A stretch of DNA of 64,000 nt from Polycyclovorans sp. (GCA_002706265.1 PAKU01000033.1:124001-188000); one strand, 5' to 3'; counted from the first letter of the stretch, positions 42,517 to 51,836 are shown. Notes: a model not told the origin generated them from the letters alone. Numbers and translations are program-made.

Positions 42517-42810
42517 ATGGAAAAACGTAATCCTCACATTGGATCGAACTTCGACGATTTCCTCTCGGACAAAGGTCTGCTTGCCGAGACCGCTGCGCTT
42601 GCGATGGCTCGTGTGATCGCGTACGAGCTAGATGAGGCACGCAGGGCGCGTGGACTGGGCGGGGAGGCAATGGCAGAGCTGATGAACGTCAGCCGTGCGC
42701 AACTTGACCGAGTTCTTGATGCCGACGATGCGGGCCTCTCTCTGGAAATGCTGTGCCGCGCCTGCCACGCAGTTGGCTGCCGCGTCAGCCTACAACTGGT
42801 TGCGGCATGA
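42517..42810 (+). CDS. XRE/HigA-type antitoxin-like regulator
   Basis: The 97-residue product has the pattern IGSNFDDFLSDKGLLAE at the start. A helix-turn-helix (GGEAMAELMNVSRAQLDRVLD) then leads to a short dimer segment ending in VSLQLVAA. This is typical of antitoxins paired with RelE/HigB toxins. No toxin gene is seen on either side, so it appears orphaned. The ATG follows GAGG by six bases. Confidence 0.75.
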   Translation: MEKRNPHIGSNFDDFLSDKGLLAETAALAMARVIAYELDEARRARGLGGEAMAELMNVSRAQLDRVLDADDAGLSLEMLCRACHAVGCRVSLQLVAA

Positions 42811-43036
42811 AGGACATGATGTTGCTCGGCGGGCTCGTTGTCTCACGGTTTGAGACACCGGCGAACTAGGCGCACTCGGCATGGATGCCGTCATACCCAC
42901 CCGCGCTGCCACGCACAGGCGCCCAGTCAGGCACAAGATTTCGCTTTGGATGCCTCTTGATTTTTGCAAGGAGGTACCGGACGGTACCCGCGTCGAACAG
43001 TTGAGCTCAACTGTCCCTGAAGTGGGAGTGAGCGGG

Positions 43037-43513
43037 ATGGCGAGAGAGACCTCTGTCGAGTTGCGTGCTTGTAAAGAACGAATTCGTTCTCTAGAGAGTG
43101 AGTTGTACATGGCTTGGCAGGCTTACCTCGACACGATCCCGGACAAGTATCGGGAGTTGCTCGTCATTCCGAAGGGGGCAGGGTCTCGGGACATATATCG
43201 TTGGCGCCATAAAATTGCAGCGAGACTGTTGGCAATGACGCAGCCAGATAGCTTCGGACGGTCACTGTGTCCTCTGTGCGGTAAGTCCCCTCAGACACCC
43301 TACCAAAAAGGTTTTTCATATCCCACAGGGCTGGAGAGGCACTTTCTGGGCGCTCATGGAGCCTGGGAATGTCGTGTCGTCAAGGCTGTTCGCGACCAGG
43401 CACGGCTGATGAGTGATCAGAACGCGGACGATGAGGACGCTCTCGCGGGTTGGGAGGAATTTTACAAGGATGTCGCAAGGGGCAAGACTGACAGGCGTGA
43501 TGGGCCGGAATGA
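43037..43513 (+). CDS. unknown protein with zinc-finger-like Cys/His cluster
   Basis: The frame is open from 42881. The ATG at 43037 behind GGGAGTG gives 158 residues and is preferred. The N-terminus is helical (CKERIRSLESELYMAWQAYL). The middle has LCPLCGKSPQ with HFLGAHGAWEC about 25 residues on, a CxxC...H...H arrangement fit for one zinc. It ends 240 bases before the recombinase element edge. No family was recognised. Given the place, it may be element- or defence-related. Confidence 0.55.
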   Translation: MARETSVELRACKERIRSLESELYMAWQAYLDTIPDKYRELLVIPKGAGSRDIYRWRHKIAARLLAMTQPDSFGRSLCPLCGKSPQTPYQKGFSYPTGLERHFLGAHGAWECRVVKAVRDQARLMSDQNADDEDALAGWEEFYKDVARGKTDRRDGPE

Positions 43514-43877
43514 TGTTTGAAAAGGTAGGTTGCGTCGCTGCTCCCACACGCTCAATGGTGCTTCAAGCATCGTGGCCTCGGCCCCATGATCTGCCGTGCC
43601 TATTGATAGGTAGCCCGAATTTCCGGCAAGACGAGTTCAGTGGGGATAGTCAGTCGATATCGTCACAAGAAGGAGCTGATGTACAGGGAGATTGCGCCCG
43701 GTCTAACTGCCCAATTGTGCGTGATGTAGGACTCACGATTGTCTTGGAAGTTACCTAGGTTCTAAAGTAACCAAAACCCTGCAGAGCTTTATATCTAAAG
43801 GATTTTTGTTGTTGACGCCAAGGACCTACTTGGCGTAACGTCTTTGCTAAGTAGTAACAGGTGACGAGCGTCTATAA
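43514..43877. other. gap holding the left end of the intact recombinase element
   Basis: Bases 43514-43750 hold nothing I can support. From 43751 (TTACCTAGG) the sequence matches the element-end segment found after ssb at 28711. It runs to the recombinase GTG at 43878. The terminator-like hairpin of the first copy is degraded here. Confidence 0.6.
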
Positions 43878-43985
43878 GTGGAAGCACACAGGGTTCGCGT
43901 GGCTGTATTTGCTGGCGGGGAGCGGTTCCCGCTGCTGCTCAACCCCAGTGGCGTTCCGCACTTCGATGCCACTATGTTCGCAGTG
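43751..43985 (+). repeat. left-end copy 2 of the recombinase-element end sequence
   Basis: This is the direct repeat of 28711-28937: outer ACCTAGG, then GTAACCAAA, the exact 20-mer at 43870-43889, and the first recombinase codons. It lies at the head of the complete recombinase operon and is therefore the functional left end. Confidence 0.8.
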
Positions 43986-45143
43986 ACAGAGCTGAGGATG
44001 AAGAACTTGGCGTCGAACACGATCGCCAACGCTCTGCGTGCGTTGCAGCTCTTCACAACCTTCCTTGCAACGGAAGGGATCGATCTTCGCAAGAGGCTCA
44101 CAGAAGGATCGCTGCTTGATCTACATGAAATTGAGCTGCTTGCTCAGGCGTGTAGAAGGCCGCTGGACACTTTCAGTGCAGCAGAAGTAAGCAAGGCTGA
44201 CCGATCAGCATCATCGACACGGCGAGCATGGTTGGAGCAGCACAGGAGTCGCCTGCCTGATCGAAAAGAAGAATTGGTTCATCCGGCGGTCACTGCAACG
44301 CGATTGCAGTGTATTCGTGACTACGTCACGTGGTTAGCTGAGATTCACTTAGCCAAACGGCACGGCGCGTGCCTTAATCCCCGCGATCTTCGATCAGTAG
44401 TGAGCGGCTTCAGGCAGGCCATTGACGCAAGAGCGCCAAGTGGTTTGGCATCGCAGGAGAGAGAGGGAATCTCACCTGACATGCGATCACGCTTGAATCG
44501 AGTCACCCGTCCAGATGCACCTGATAATCCTTGGGTGGATCTATTCGTTCGCGATAGAAATGCGCTGATCATTGACTGGCTGTACCACCTAGGACTTAGG
44601 CGCGGTGAGCTACTCAGCAGCCGGGTCTCCGATGTCGATTTTCGAAGAGGAGTCGTGCGCGTTTCAAGGCGTCCGGATGATCGGGATGACCCAAGAAGGG
44701 TACAGCCAGTAGTAAAGACTCGTGCGCGCGAAGTGCCTCTATCCCCGGGGCTTCTCGACATGACTCGTCAATACGTGGTTGAGCTCAGAGGGGCCCGCCC
44801 CCAAGCCCGCAAGCACGACTTTCTTTTCGTGGCCGAATCAGGCGCGCCCCTTTCAATGTCTGGTCTCGCCAAGATCTTCAAGGTGTTGCGCGCAAATATT
44901 CCTGATCTACCTGCTGACCTAACTCCACACCTACTCCGGCATACATGGAATGACAGGTTCTCAGAGGAAATGGATCAGAACAAGGTGCCGGAAGAAACGG
45001 AGCGCAAGGCGCGCTCATATCTGATGGGGTGGTCGGAGACATCGGGCACTGCTGCAGTTTACACACGGCGGCATGTTCGAGAAAAGGCAAAGCGCGTATC
45101 GTTGGATCTTCAAGAGCGCGTGCTAGGGGACAAGGTTGAATGA
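43878..45143 (+). CDS. tyrosine recombinase 1 of the element (TnpA-like)
   Basis: The 421-residue protein starts at a GTG whose surroundings are conserved in the remnant at 28841. Catalytic residues are in place: Arg241 (LGLRRGELL), His351 and Arg354 (HLLRHTW), and nucleophile Tyr395 (AAVYTRRHV). The N-terminal core-binding domain (NTIANALRALQLFTTFL) is complete. It cuts and joins DNA at element ends through a 3'-phosphotyrosine link. It is the first of three adjacent recombinases, as in Tn554-type and RIT-type elements. The stop overlaps the next start by 4 nt. Confidence 0.92.
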   Translation: MEAHRVRVAVFAGGERFPLLLNPSGVPHFDATMFAVTELRMKNLASNTIANALRALQLFTTFLATEGIDLRKRLTEGSLLDLHEIELLAQACRRPLDTFSAAEVSKADRSASSTRRAWLEQHRSRLPDRKEELVHPAVTATRLQCIRDYVTWLAEIHLAKRHGACLNPRDLRSVVSGFRQAIDARAPSGLASQEREGISPDMRSRLNRVTRPDAPDNPWVDLFVRDRNALIIDWLYHLGLRRGELLSSRVSDVDFRRGVVRVSRRPDDRDDPRRVQPVVKTRAREVPLSPGLLDMTRQYVVELRGARPQARKHDFLFVAESGAPLSMSGLAKIFKVLRANIPDLPADLTPHLLRHTWNDRFSEEMDQNKVPEETERKARSYLMGWSETSGTAAVYTRRHVREKAKRVSLDLQERVLGDKVE

Positions 45144-46654
45144 CTGGTCTTTCCCGGCTCGCAAATTCTAAAACTACTCGAACTCGAGACGGGAGCATTT
45201 TCGACCCCAGCGCCGATATCTGGTCATATCGAGATAACAGCGTGACCGTGCACTTAGACTTTTCGGAGCTTCGTGCTGAACGGCCTTTCCGCGAGTGTGC
45301 CAAAGCCGTGCTCAGATGGTACGCGGAAAACAAGTCCGCTTCACATTTAATGAACCTGTTCGATCGGCTTGACCACTTTCTTAACGCTCAGAAGTCCCCG
45401 GTATGGCAAATAGATAGCGCCATGCTTCTGAGTTACCGCGCCTCGCTTCCAATAAGGCGTGCTTGGTACTTCGGAACGCTCGGCGGGTTGATCCTGAAAT
45501 GGCGAGCTCTTGGCTACGAGGGTATAACTGAAGATGCGGCTTCGCTGATCAAAGGTAGTCGGGTCGCGGGCAACCAAAAGGGTGAGGCTGTATTAACTCT
45601 GAACGCAAGGTCTGGTCCCCTGACCGATGTTGAATCACAGGCGATCGGCTCTGCACTCGAGGCTGCGCTCAAGAGCGGATTGGTTTCGGAAGACGATTAC
45701 CTTCTGGCGCAATTGTTCATACTCCTTGGTCAACGCGCGGTTCAATACGCGGCACTTAAGATCCGTGACCTGGAGTTGATCGAATCGTCAGACGGAACGA
45801 AATCGTATCTACTCAGGATTCCGAGAGCCAAGCAACGGAACCAGTCTTCGCGCCACGACTTTCGAGAGCGCCTTCTCGTGCCACGCGTCGGTGAGAGGCT
45901 CCATCGTTACTGTATGCAACTGCAAGGATGCTTTTGCAACGAGTTCTTGGAGGTTGGCGATATGCCTATGTTCCCGGCTAAAAGAGGATTTAAGGAAGCG
46001 CCACCAAAATTCCGTCTTCACAGAACATCATACTCACTAGCCGAAACCTTCATCCGGACGTTGCGCAAGTTGAATGTAATGTCGGAACGTACGGGCGAAC
46101 CAATTCATATTGCGCCTCTCCGATTCCGTCGAACCATTGGCACACGTGCCGCCATCGAAGGCCATGGCGAGTTAGTGATCGCAGAGTTACTGGACCACAA
46201 CGACACCCAGAACGTCAGCGTGTACACACAAGCTGTTCCACAGATCATCGAACGAATTGATCGCGCGGTCGCAATGCACCTTGCGCCGCTTGCCCAGGCG
46301 TTTGCGGGGGTCCTTATCGACAACGAATCTCAGGCCTTACGCAAAGACGATCCGGCCAGTCGCATCTGTGGTCCCCATATCGATCCTGCAATGAGACCGA
46401 TGGGAAGCTGTGGCCAACATGATTTCTGCGGTCTCATGGCGCCGGTTGCCTGCTATACGTGTCGAAGCTTCCAGCCCTGGCGAGACGGCCCGCATGAAGC
46501 TGTCCTTCAATACCTTCTCGACGAGCGAGAGCGATTTGTTAAGCAGGCCGATGTGCGAATTGCATCCGTGAATGATCGAACTATTCTGGCGGTTGCAGAG
46601 GTTGTCAGGCTCTGTGCGGAGCGCCCGGTGGGCAGGAGTGCGATGAATGGCTGA
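45140..46654 (+). CDS. tyrosine recombinase 2 of the element
   Basis: The 504-residue protein has an Arg in LLGQRAVQYAALKIRDLEL and the C-terminal block APLRFRRTIGTRAA, with Arg in place of the usual His of HxxR. It also has LLDHNDTQNVSVYTQ with the His and nucleophilic Tyr. The C-terminus has a Cys/His cluster (CGPHID, CGQHDFCG, CYTCRSFQPW) that may bind zinc. The His-to-Arg change occurs in some active recombinases, so loss of activity should not be assumed. It overlaps neighbours by 4 and 8 nt. Confidence 0.88.
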   Translation: MTGLSRLANSKTTRTRDGSIFDPSADIWSYRDNSVTVHLDFSELRAERPFRECAKAVLRWYAENKSASHLMNLFDRLDHFLNAQKSPVWQIDSAMLLSYRASLPIRRAWYFGTLGGLILKWRALGYEGITEDAASLIKGSRVAGNQKGEAVLTLNARSGPLTDVESQAIGSALEAALKSGLVSEDDYLLAQLFILLGQRAVQYAALKIRDLELIESSDGTKSYLLRIPRAKQRNQSSRHDFRERLLVPRVGERLHRYCMQLQGCFCNEFLEVGDMPMFPAKRGFKEAPPKFRLHRTSYSLAETFIRTLRKLNVMSERTGEPIHIAPLRFRRTIGTRAAIEGHGELVIAELLDHNDTQNVSVYTQAVPQIIERIDRAVAMHLAPLAQAFAGVLIDNESQALRKDDPASRICGPHIDPAMRPMGSCGQHDFCGLMAPVACYTCRSFQPWRDGPHEAVLQYLLDERERFVKQADVRIASVNDRTILAVAEVVRLCAERPVGRSAMNG

Positions 46655-48629
46655 TCTGATCGTCTTCAAGCCGAGGGCGGAGGTCGACGCCGAAGTGAAC
46701 GTCTCGGCCTTCATCGCATTATGCAGAAGTAAGCTAACAATATTCGGTGCAGACCTAGATTTTGAGTGTGATGGGTGGGATGTTACCAAGTCAGTTGCGT
46801 TGAGAGCGCGAGGCAAGGGTCTGCAACGTGCACGATTCACCCACTTCAATAACGAAAACCAAATACTTGCTGAGCCGTTTCGATCATTCAGCAAAGCTTA
46901 TTTTCGATATATGTTCGGTCTTCGGCCCGCCAAGGCTTATGCGACACGACTCGTTGCATTGAGAGCTGTCGCAGCGAGTGCAGAGGAGATGGGTACGTCA
47001 TCCGTGTCGGGCATCGATGCCACAACGTTCAATCGTGCGGCGCAACTCGTTGGCGCGCGATACTCTGAGACCTCTGCATACCGGATCGGACAGCAGCTAG
47101 AGCTGCTTGCCGACTTTCTGGATGAACATCGAATGATTCGTTCGAGGCTCGGCTGGGTGAATTTCATTCCTCGCCCCATTGATTCGGAGCGCGTAGGTGA
47201 GGAGGCTGACGTAAGGCGACGGTCGAAACTTCCGTCTCAAGCTGCACTCGACGCATTGCCAAAAATATTCAGAGCCGCTGTAGACCCTGTGGATGTCATC
47301 GTCTCAAGCGCAGCGGCGATCATGTGCGGCGCGCCGGATCGCGTCTCAGAAGTGTTATCCCTTCCACTTGATTGTGAAGTTGACGGCCCCTCTAGAAATG
47401 GGGAGCCCGCTCCATATGGTCTTCGCTGGTGGCCGGGAAAGGGCTCCGAACCCACGGTGAAGTGGGTCGTGCCGAGCATGTCTAGTGTCGTGCGGGAGGC
47501 TGTCGGGAAGATCCGGGCAGTGACCGAGCCTGCGCGCGAGGTGGCACGCTGGTACGAGCAAAATCCCAAATCGATCTACCTGAGGCCCGGCCTCGAGTAC
47601 CTGCGAGAGAAAGATGCACTCGCACTGGATGAGGTGGAGGAAATAATTGGTGTTAGTTACGGCCGAGAGTGGTGTCGACGCGCCAACCTGCCCATCGATC
47701 CGAGTGGTCGCGTTGATTTTGAAGCTGTTGAGAACGCCGTACTGAGCCTCCTTCCACATGATTTTCCGATCCTCGACCCCCTTACCGGACTTAAATACAG
47801 TGAGGCGTTGTTTGTCGTCCGTCGGAACGAACTTGTCCAGCAGCGAGCCACTTATCTGTGTCTGGCCGAAGGTATTTCGGGCACAAAAATAAACGATGGG
47901 CTCGGCTCACGGGCAGTCCATGGGGTTAAGTCGATTTTCAGCAAGTTTGGGTTCAGCGAGGCAGATGGTTCAGAGATCCGCGTTAACACTCACCGATTCC
48001 GCCATTACCTGAACACATTGGCCCAAGCAGGAGGAATGAGCCAACTCGATATTGCAAAGTGGTCTGGGCGGAAAGATGTACGGCAAAACGTCGTTTACGA
48101 CCACGTCACACCCACGCAGTTGCTCGAGAAGGTGCGAAGCGCGGTCGGAGACTCTAGCCAAATGTTCGGCCCAATGGCCGAGATCCCCGTCAACCTTCCC
48201 GTCTCAAGGGATGAGTTCGGCCGGTTGCGCTTCCCTACAGCACACACAACCGATATCGGTTTCTGTATTCACGACTACACGATGTCGCCGTGCGAGCTTC
48301 ATCGTGATTGCCTGAATTGCCAGGATCTCGTGTGCGTGAAAGGCGACTCAGCAAAAACCGAAAATTTACGAACACGACTTATGGATGCCAAACGATTTCT
48401 CGATCAAGCTGAACAGGCGCGAGAGTCTGGCTACGCCGGAAGCGACCGCTGGTTGGAACATCAACATCTCACGGTCGAGCGATTGACGGAATTGTGCAGG
48501 ATCATGGATGACCCTGCTGTGCCTAATGGCACTTGCGTGCAACTGGGTCAAAAAAGCGCTCCGATGGAGATTGCTGGCCAAAGTGTGGCGCCTGTAGAGA
48601 ACGCTGCAGGAGCAATCGAAAATGTCTAG
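46647..48629 (+). CDS. tyrosine recombinase 3 of the element (TnpB-like)
   Basis: The 660-residue protein has Arg in CGAPDRVSEVLSLPLDC, the HRFRHYLNT block, and Tyr in GRKDVRQNVVYDHVT. A C-terminal Cys-rich tail (CIHDYTMSPCELHRDC, then CQDLVCVKGD) resembles the tail of Tn554 TnpB-type recombinases. GC is low in places: 23 of 60 bases at 46861-46920 by hand count. It overlaps its neighbours by 8 nt each. The three recombinases probably act together at the element ends. Confidence 0.9.
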   Translation: MADLIVFKPRAEVDAEVNVSAFIALCRSKLTIFGADLDFECDGWDVTKSVALRARGKGLQRARFTHFNNENQILAEPFRSFSKAYFRYMFGLRPAKAYATRLVALRAVAASAEEMGTSSVSGIDATTFNRAAQLVGARYSETSAYRIGQQLELLADFLDEHRMIRSRLGWVNFIPRPIDSERVGEEADVRRRSKLPSQAALDALPKIFRAAVDPVDVIVSSAAAIMCGAPDRVSEVLSLPLDCEVDGPSRNGEPAPYGLRWWPGKGSEPTVKWVVPSMSSVVREAVGKIRAVTEPAREVARWYEQNPKSIYLRPGLEYLREKDALALDEVEEIIGVSYGREWCRRANLPIDPSGRVDFEAVENAVLSLLPHDFPILDPLTGLKYSEALFVVRRNELVQQRATYLCLAEGISGTKINDGLGSRAVHGVKSIFSKFGFSEADGSEIRVNTHRFRHYLNTLAQAGGMSQLDIAKWSGRKDVRQNVVYDHVTPTQLLEKVRSAVGDSSQMFGPMAEIPVNLPVSRDEFGRLRFPTAHTTDIGFCIHDYTMSPCELHRDCLNCQDLVCVKGDSAKTENLRTRLMDAKRFLDQAEQARESGYAGSDRWLEHQHLTVERLTELCRIMDDPAVPNGTCVQLGQKSAPMEIAGQSVAPVENAAGAIENV

Positions 48630-49065
48630 GAGGCGGGCAAAGAACCTTGACGACGAGGCGATCAGGCTTATTGTCGAGATATTGGATGGTTGGAGTGGCG
48701 ATTTGTCGTGGTTGTCCTTGATTGAACAGATCCAAGCACGGCTAAAAAGCAAGTACACGAGGCAGGCTCTTCATCGGCATGAGCGCATCCGCCTGGCCTT
48801 CGAAAAGACAAAAGTACGGCTGTCCAATCCGGGGAGAAAGCAAAGAGATCCCGCTGATCTCGTCCGTGTGCCTGCCGGTCGGATCTCCCGACTCGAAGCT
48901 GAGAACGACCGCCTCCAGCAGGAAAATGATCGCCTACTGGAGCAATTCGTTCGCTGGGCCTATAACGCGCATACTCGCGGCCTCGACGAAGCATTCCTGA
49001 ACAGGCCGCTCCCCCCAGTCAATCGTCGTCCGACTAAAAAGACCGCAGTAGGCATGAAGTTATGA
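48622..49065 (+). CDS. small coiled-coil accessory protein of the recombinase trio (TnpC-like)
   Basis: The 147-residue basic protein has an N-terminal helical domain. A leucine-zipper-like coil follows (ISRLEAENDRLQQENDRLLEQ, around residues 88-108), then the segment FVRWAYNAHTRGLDEAF and a basic tail. Tn554 encodes a comparable 125-residue TnpC after its two recombinases, and published recombinase-trio elements carry a third, non-recombinase protein. It probably orients or stimulates recombination. It overlaps recombinase 3 by 8 nt and the methyltransferase by 4 nt, bridging mobility and cargo genes. Confidence 0.75.
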   Translation: MSRRRAKNLDDEAIRLIVEILDGWSGDLSWLSLIEQIQARLKSKYTRQALHRHERIRLAFEKTKVRLSNPGRKQRDPADLVRVPAGRISRLEAENDRLQQENDRLLEQFVRWAYNAHTRGLDEAFLNRPLPPVNRRPTKKTAVGMKL

Positions 49066-51836
49066 ATGCGGTAGAAATCGAACAAGCAATTACCGACCTC
49101 GCGGAGCGACCCTTTGACCCCGAAGAATTCCCTTACACGTTCCTTGAGGCTTTCGGCAACAAGGCAACCACCATCAAACGCCTACGCGCGGGAGCGTCGA
49201 ACAAGTCCGACCTCGGCGGTGTTCTCCAGACCAGCAACATCCACATCCTGACCTGCGACGCAGGGCGGGTGACGGAGACGCTGGCCGCCCTCAAGGCCAG
49301 CCCGGCGACGGTAAGGGCCAAGGCGAAGTTCATCCTCGCCACCGACGGCGCGGACTTCGAGGCCGAAGATCTGACCAGCGGAGAGACCGTCGCCTGTGCC
49401 TTCAAGGACTTTCCCGACCACTTCGGCTTCTTTCTGCCGCTGGCGGGCATTAGCACCGTTCGCCAGATCAGCGAAAACGCCTTCGACATCCGGGCCACCA
49501 GCCGCTTGAACAGGCTGTACGTCGAGCTGCTGAAGGACAACCCCGAATGGGGCACGGCGGAGCGCCGCCACGATATGAACAAGTTCATGGCGCGCCTGAT
49601 CTTCTGCTTTTTCGCGGAGGACACCGACATCTTCGTCGGCGCCTTCACCGACACCGTCGCGCAGATGAGCGCGAGGGACTCGACGAACACCAACGAAGTC
49701 ATCGCGACGCTGTTTCGCGCCATGAATACCAAGCGTGAGGAACGTGCCGCCGCTGGGATTCCGCGCTGGGCAGCCGACTTCCCCTACGTCAACGGCCAGT
49801 TATTCTCTGGCAGCGACGAAGTGCCACGATTCAGCAAGATCGCCCGCTCTTACCTGCTGCACGTCGGCGGGTTGGACTGGACGAAGATCAACCCGGATAT
49901 CTTCGGCTCTATGATCCAGGCCGTCGCCGAGGATGAGGAGCGCGGCGAACTGGGGATGCACTACACCAGTGTCCCCAACATCCTGAAGGTGCTGAATCCG
50001 CTGTTCCTCGACGACCTGCGGGAGAAGCTGGAGGAAGCGGGTGACAACGCCCGCATGTTGCTCAACCTGCGCAAGCGCATCGCCAAGATCAGGATCTTCG
50101 ACCCGGCCTGCGGTTCGGGCAACTTCCTGGTCATCGCCTACAAGGAAATGCGCGCCATCGAGGCCGAGATCAACCGGCGGCGCGGCGAGCCGGATCGCGC
50201 GTCTGAAATCCCGGTAACCAACTTCCGCGGGATTGAGCTACGCGACTTCCCGGCGGAGATCGCCCGACTCGCACTGATCATCGCTGAATATCAGTGCGAC
50301 GTGCTCTACCGGGGGCAGAAGCTGGCCTTGGCCGAGTTCCTGCCCCTGCGCAACGAGAACTGGATCACCTGCGGCAACGCGCTGCGGCTCGACTGGTTGA
50401 GCGTTTGCCCACCGACAGGAACCGGTGTGAAGCTGGTAGGCGATGATCTTTTTCAGACACCGCTCGATCAGGCACAGATCGAGTTTGAGAACGAAGGTGG
50501 CGAGACATACATTTGTGGAAACCCGCCGTATCTAGGCGCCAAAAAGCAAACGAAAACTCAGAAAGCTGATCTTCAAGCCATCTTCGCAGGGCGAGTCGGA
50601 AGCTGGAAATCTCTAGACTATGTGGCCGGTTGGTTCATGAAAGCTGCGGACTATGGCACTCACACAGATGCAGTTGCAGCGTTTGTAACTACAAACTCTA
50701 TCTCGCAGGGTGTAGTTGTTCCGATTCTTTGGCCTGCTATTTTTGAGACAGGCCATGAGATTGCTTTCGCTCATACTTCTTTCAAGTGGGCCAACCTTGC
50801 TGCACAAAACGCTGGCGTGACGGTGGTTATTGTTGGGATATCGCGCAACTGCGGCTCGTCACGGAAGTTGTATGGTCTCGATTTTGACGGCTCCACATTC
50901 GTGAAGTCAGTAACGAACATCAACCCATATCTCGCACCTGGGGCGAACGTCCTCGTTGACAATGTTCGTGCTCCAATGTGTGGCTTGCCTGAAATGGTGC
51001 GAGGAAACATGGCGGTTGATGGCGGCCACTTGATAATGACCGCAGATGGAGTGGAGGAATTGGGACTCAATACAGAGCAGTATCATCGTTTCGTACGGCC
51101 GTTCTTGGGTTCTGCCGAGTTCATTCGGGGCGTCATTCGTTATTGCCTTTGGATCGAGCATGAGCACCTGCAGGACGCGAAAGCCATCCCCTCGATTGCG
51201 GCGCGTATAGAGTCGGTCAGAGAAATGAGACTGAGAAGCGAAAATGAAGCAACAATTGCGGACGCAGAATGCCCGCACCGCTTCAGCCAAGTACGTCAGG
51301 AAAGACATGAACAAGCATTCATTGTTCCCAGAGTGTCCTCTGAGTCGAGAGAATACTTGCCCGTTGGTGCATTAGGCTCTGACCCGATCGTGAATGACAA
51401 CGCCTATGCGATTTACGACGCACCGACCTGGACCTTAGCTCTAATCGCTTCTCGCATCCATATCGTATGGATCGCAGCAGTATGCGGAAAGATGAAAACT
51501 GACTATCGCTATTCAAGCAATCTCGGCTGGAACACCTTCCCAGTCCCGACGCTCACGGACAAGAATAAGGCCGATCTCACGCGCTGCGCGGAGGATATCC
51601 TGCTGGCGCGGGAGCATCATTTCCCCGCGACCATCGCGGACCTGTACGACTCCGAGAGCATGCCCGCCGACCTGCGCGCCGCCCATGATCGCAACGACGA
51701 AGTGCTGGAGCGCATCTACATCGGCCGTCGTTTCAGGAACGATACCGAGCGGCTGGAAAAGCTGTTTGACCTCTATACCAAGATGACCGCTTCGGCTGCA
51801 CCTGCCAAGAAGCGAAAAGCGGGGGCAAAGAAATGA
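49062..51836 (+). CDS. MmeI-like adenine-type DNA methyltransferase
   Basis: The 924-residue protein has SAM-binding motif I DPACGSGNFL at residues 347-356 and catalytic motif IV NPPY at 487-490. The helical spacer (LNRLYVELLKDNPEW, MNKFMARLIFCFFAEDTDIF) is typical of MmeI-like type IIL enzymes. Residues 460-825 should hold the target-recognition domain. I find no PD-(D/E)xK nuclease motif in the N-terminus, so cutting is presumably done by another subunit. The middle is AT-richer (28/60 GC at 50641-50700) than both flanks (39/60 at 49321 and at 51601), suggesting a swapped specificity module. Confidence 0.88.
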   Translation: MNAVEIEQAITDLAERPFDPEEFPYTFLEAFGNKATTIKRLRAGASNKSDLGGVLQTSNIHILTCDAGRVTETLAALKASPATVRAKAKFILATDGADFEAEDLTSGETVACAFKDFPDHFGFFLPLAGISTVRQISENAFDIRATSRLNRLYVELLKDNPEWGTAERRHDMNKFMARLIFCFFAEDTDIFVGAFTDTVAQMSARDSTNTNEVIATLFRAMNTKREERAAAGIPRWAADFPYVNGQLFSGSDEVPRFSKIARSYLLHVGGLDWTKINPDIFGSMIQAVAEDEERGELGMHYTSVPNILKVLNPLFLDDLREKLEEAGDNARMLLNLRKRIAKIRIFDPACGSGNFLVIAYKEMRAIEAEINRRRGEPDRASEIPVTNFRGIELRDFPAEIARLALIIAEYQCDVLYRGQKLALAEFLPLRNENWITCGNALRLDWLSVCPPTGTGVKLVGDDLFQTPLDQAQIEFENEGGETYICGNPPYLGAKKQTKTQKADLQAIFAGRVGSWKSLDYVAGWFMKAADYGTHTDAVAAFVTTNSISQGVVVPILWPAIFETGHEIAFAHTSFKWANLAAQNAGVTVVIVGISRNCGSSRKLYGLDFDGSTFVKSVTNINPYLAPGANVLVDNVRAPMCGLPEMVRGNMAVDGGHLIMTADGVEELGLNTEQYHRFVRPFLGSAEFIRGVIRYCLWIEHEHLQDAKAIPSIAARIESVREMRLRSENEATIADAECPHRFSQVRQERHEQAFIVPRVSSESREYLPVGALGSDPIVNDNAYAIYDAPTWTLALIASRIHIVWIAAVCGKMKTDYRYSSNLGWNTFPVPTLTDKNKADLTRCAEDILLAREHHFPATIADLYDSESMPADLRAAHDRNDEVLERIYIGRRFRNDTERLEKLFDLYTKMTASAAPAKKRKAGAKK

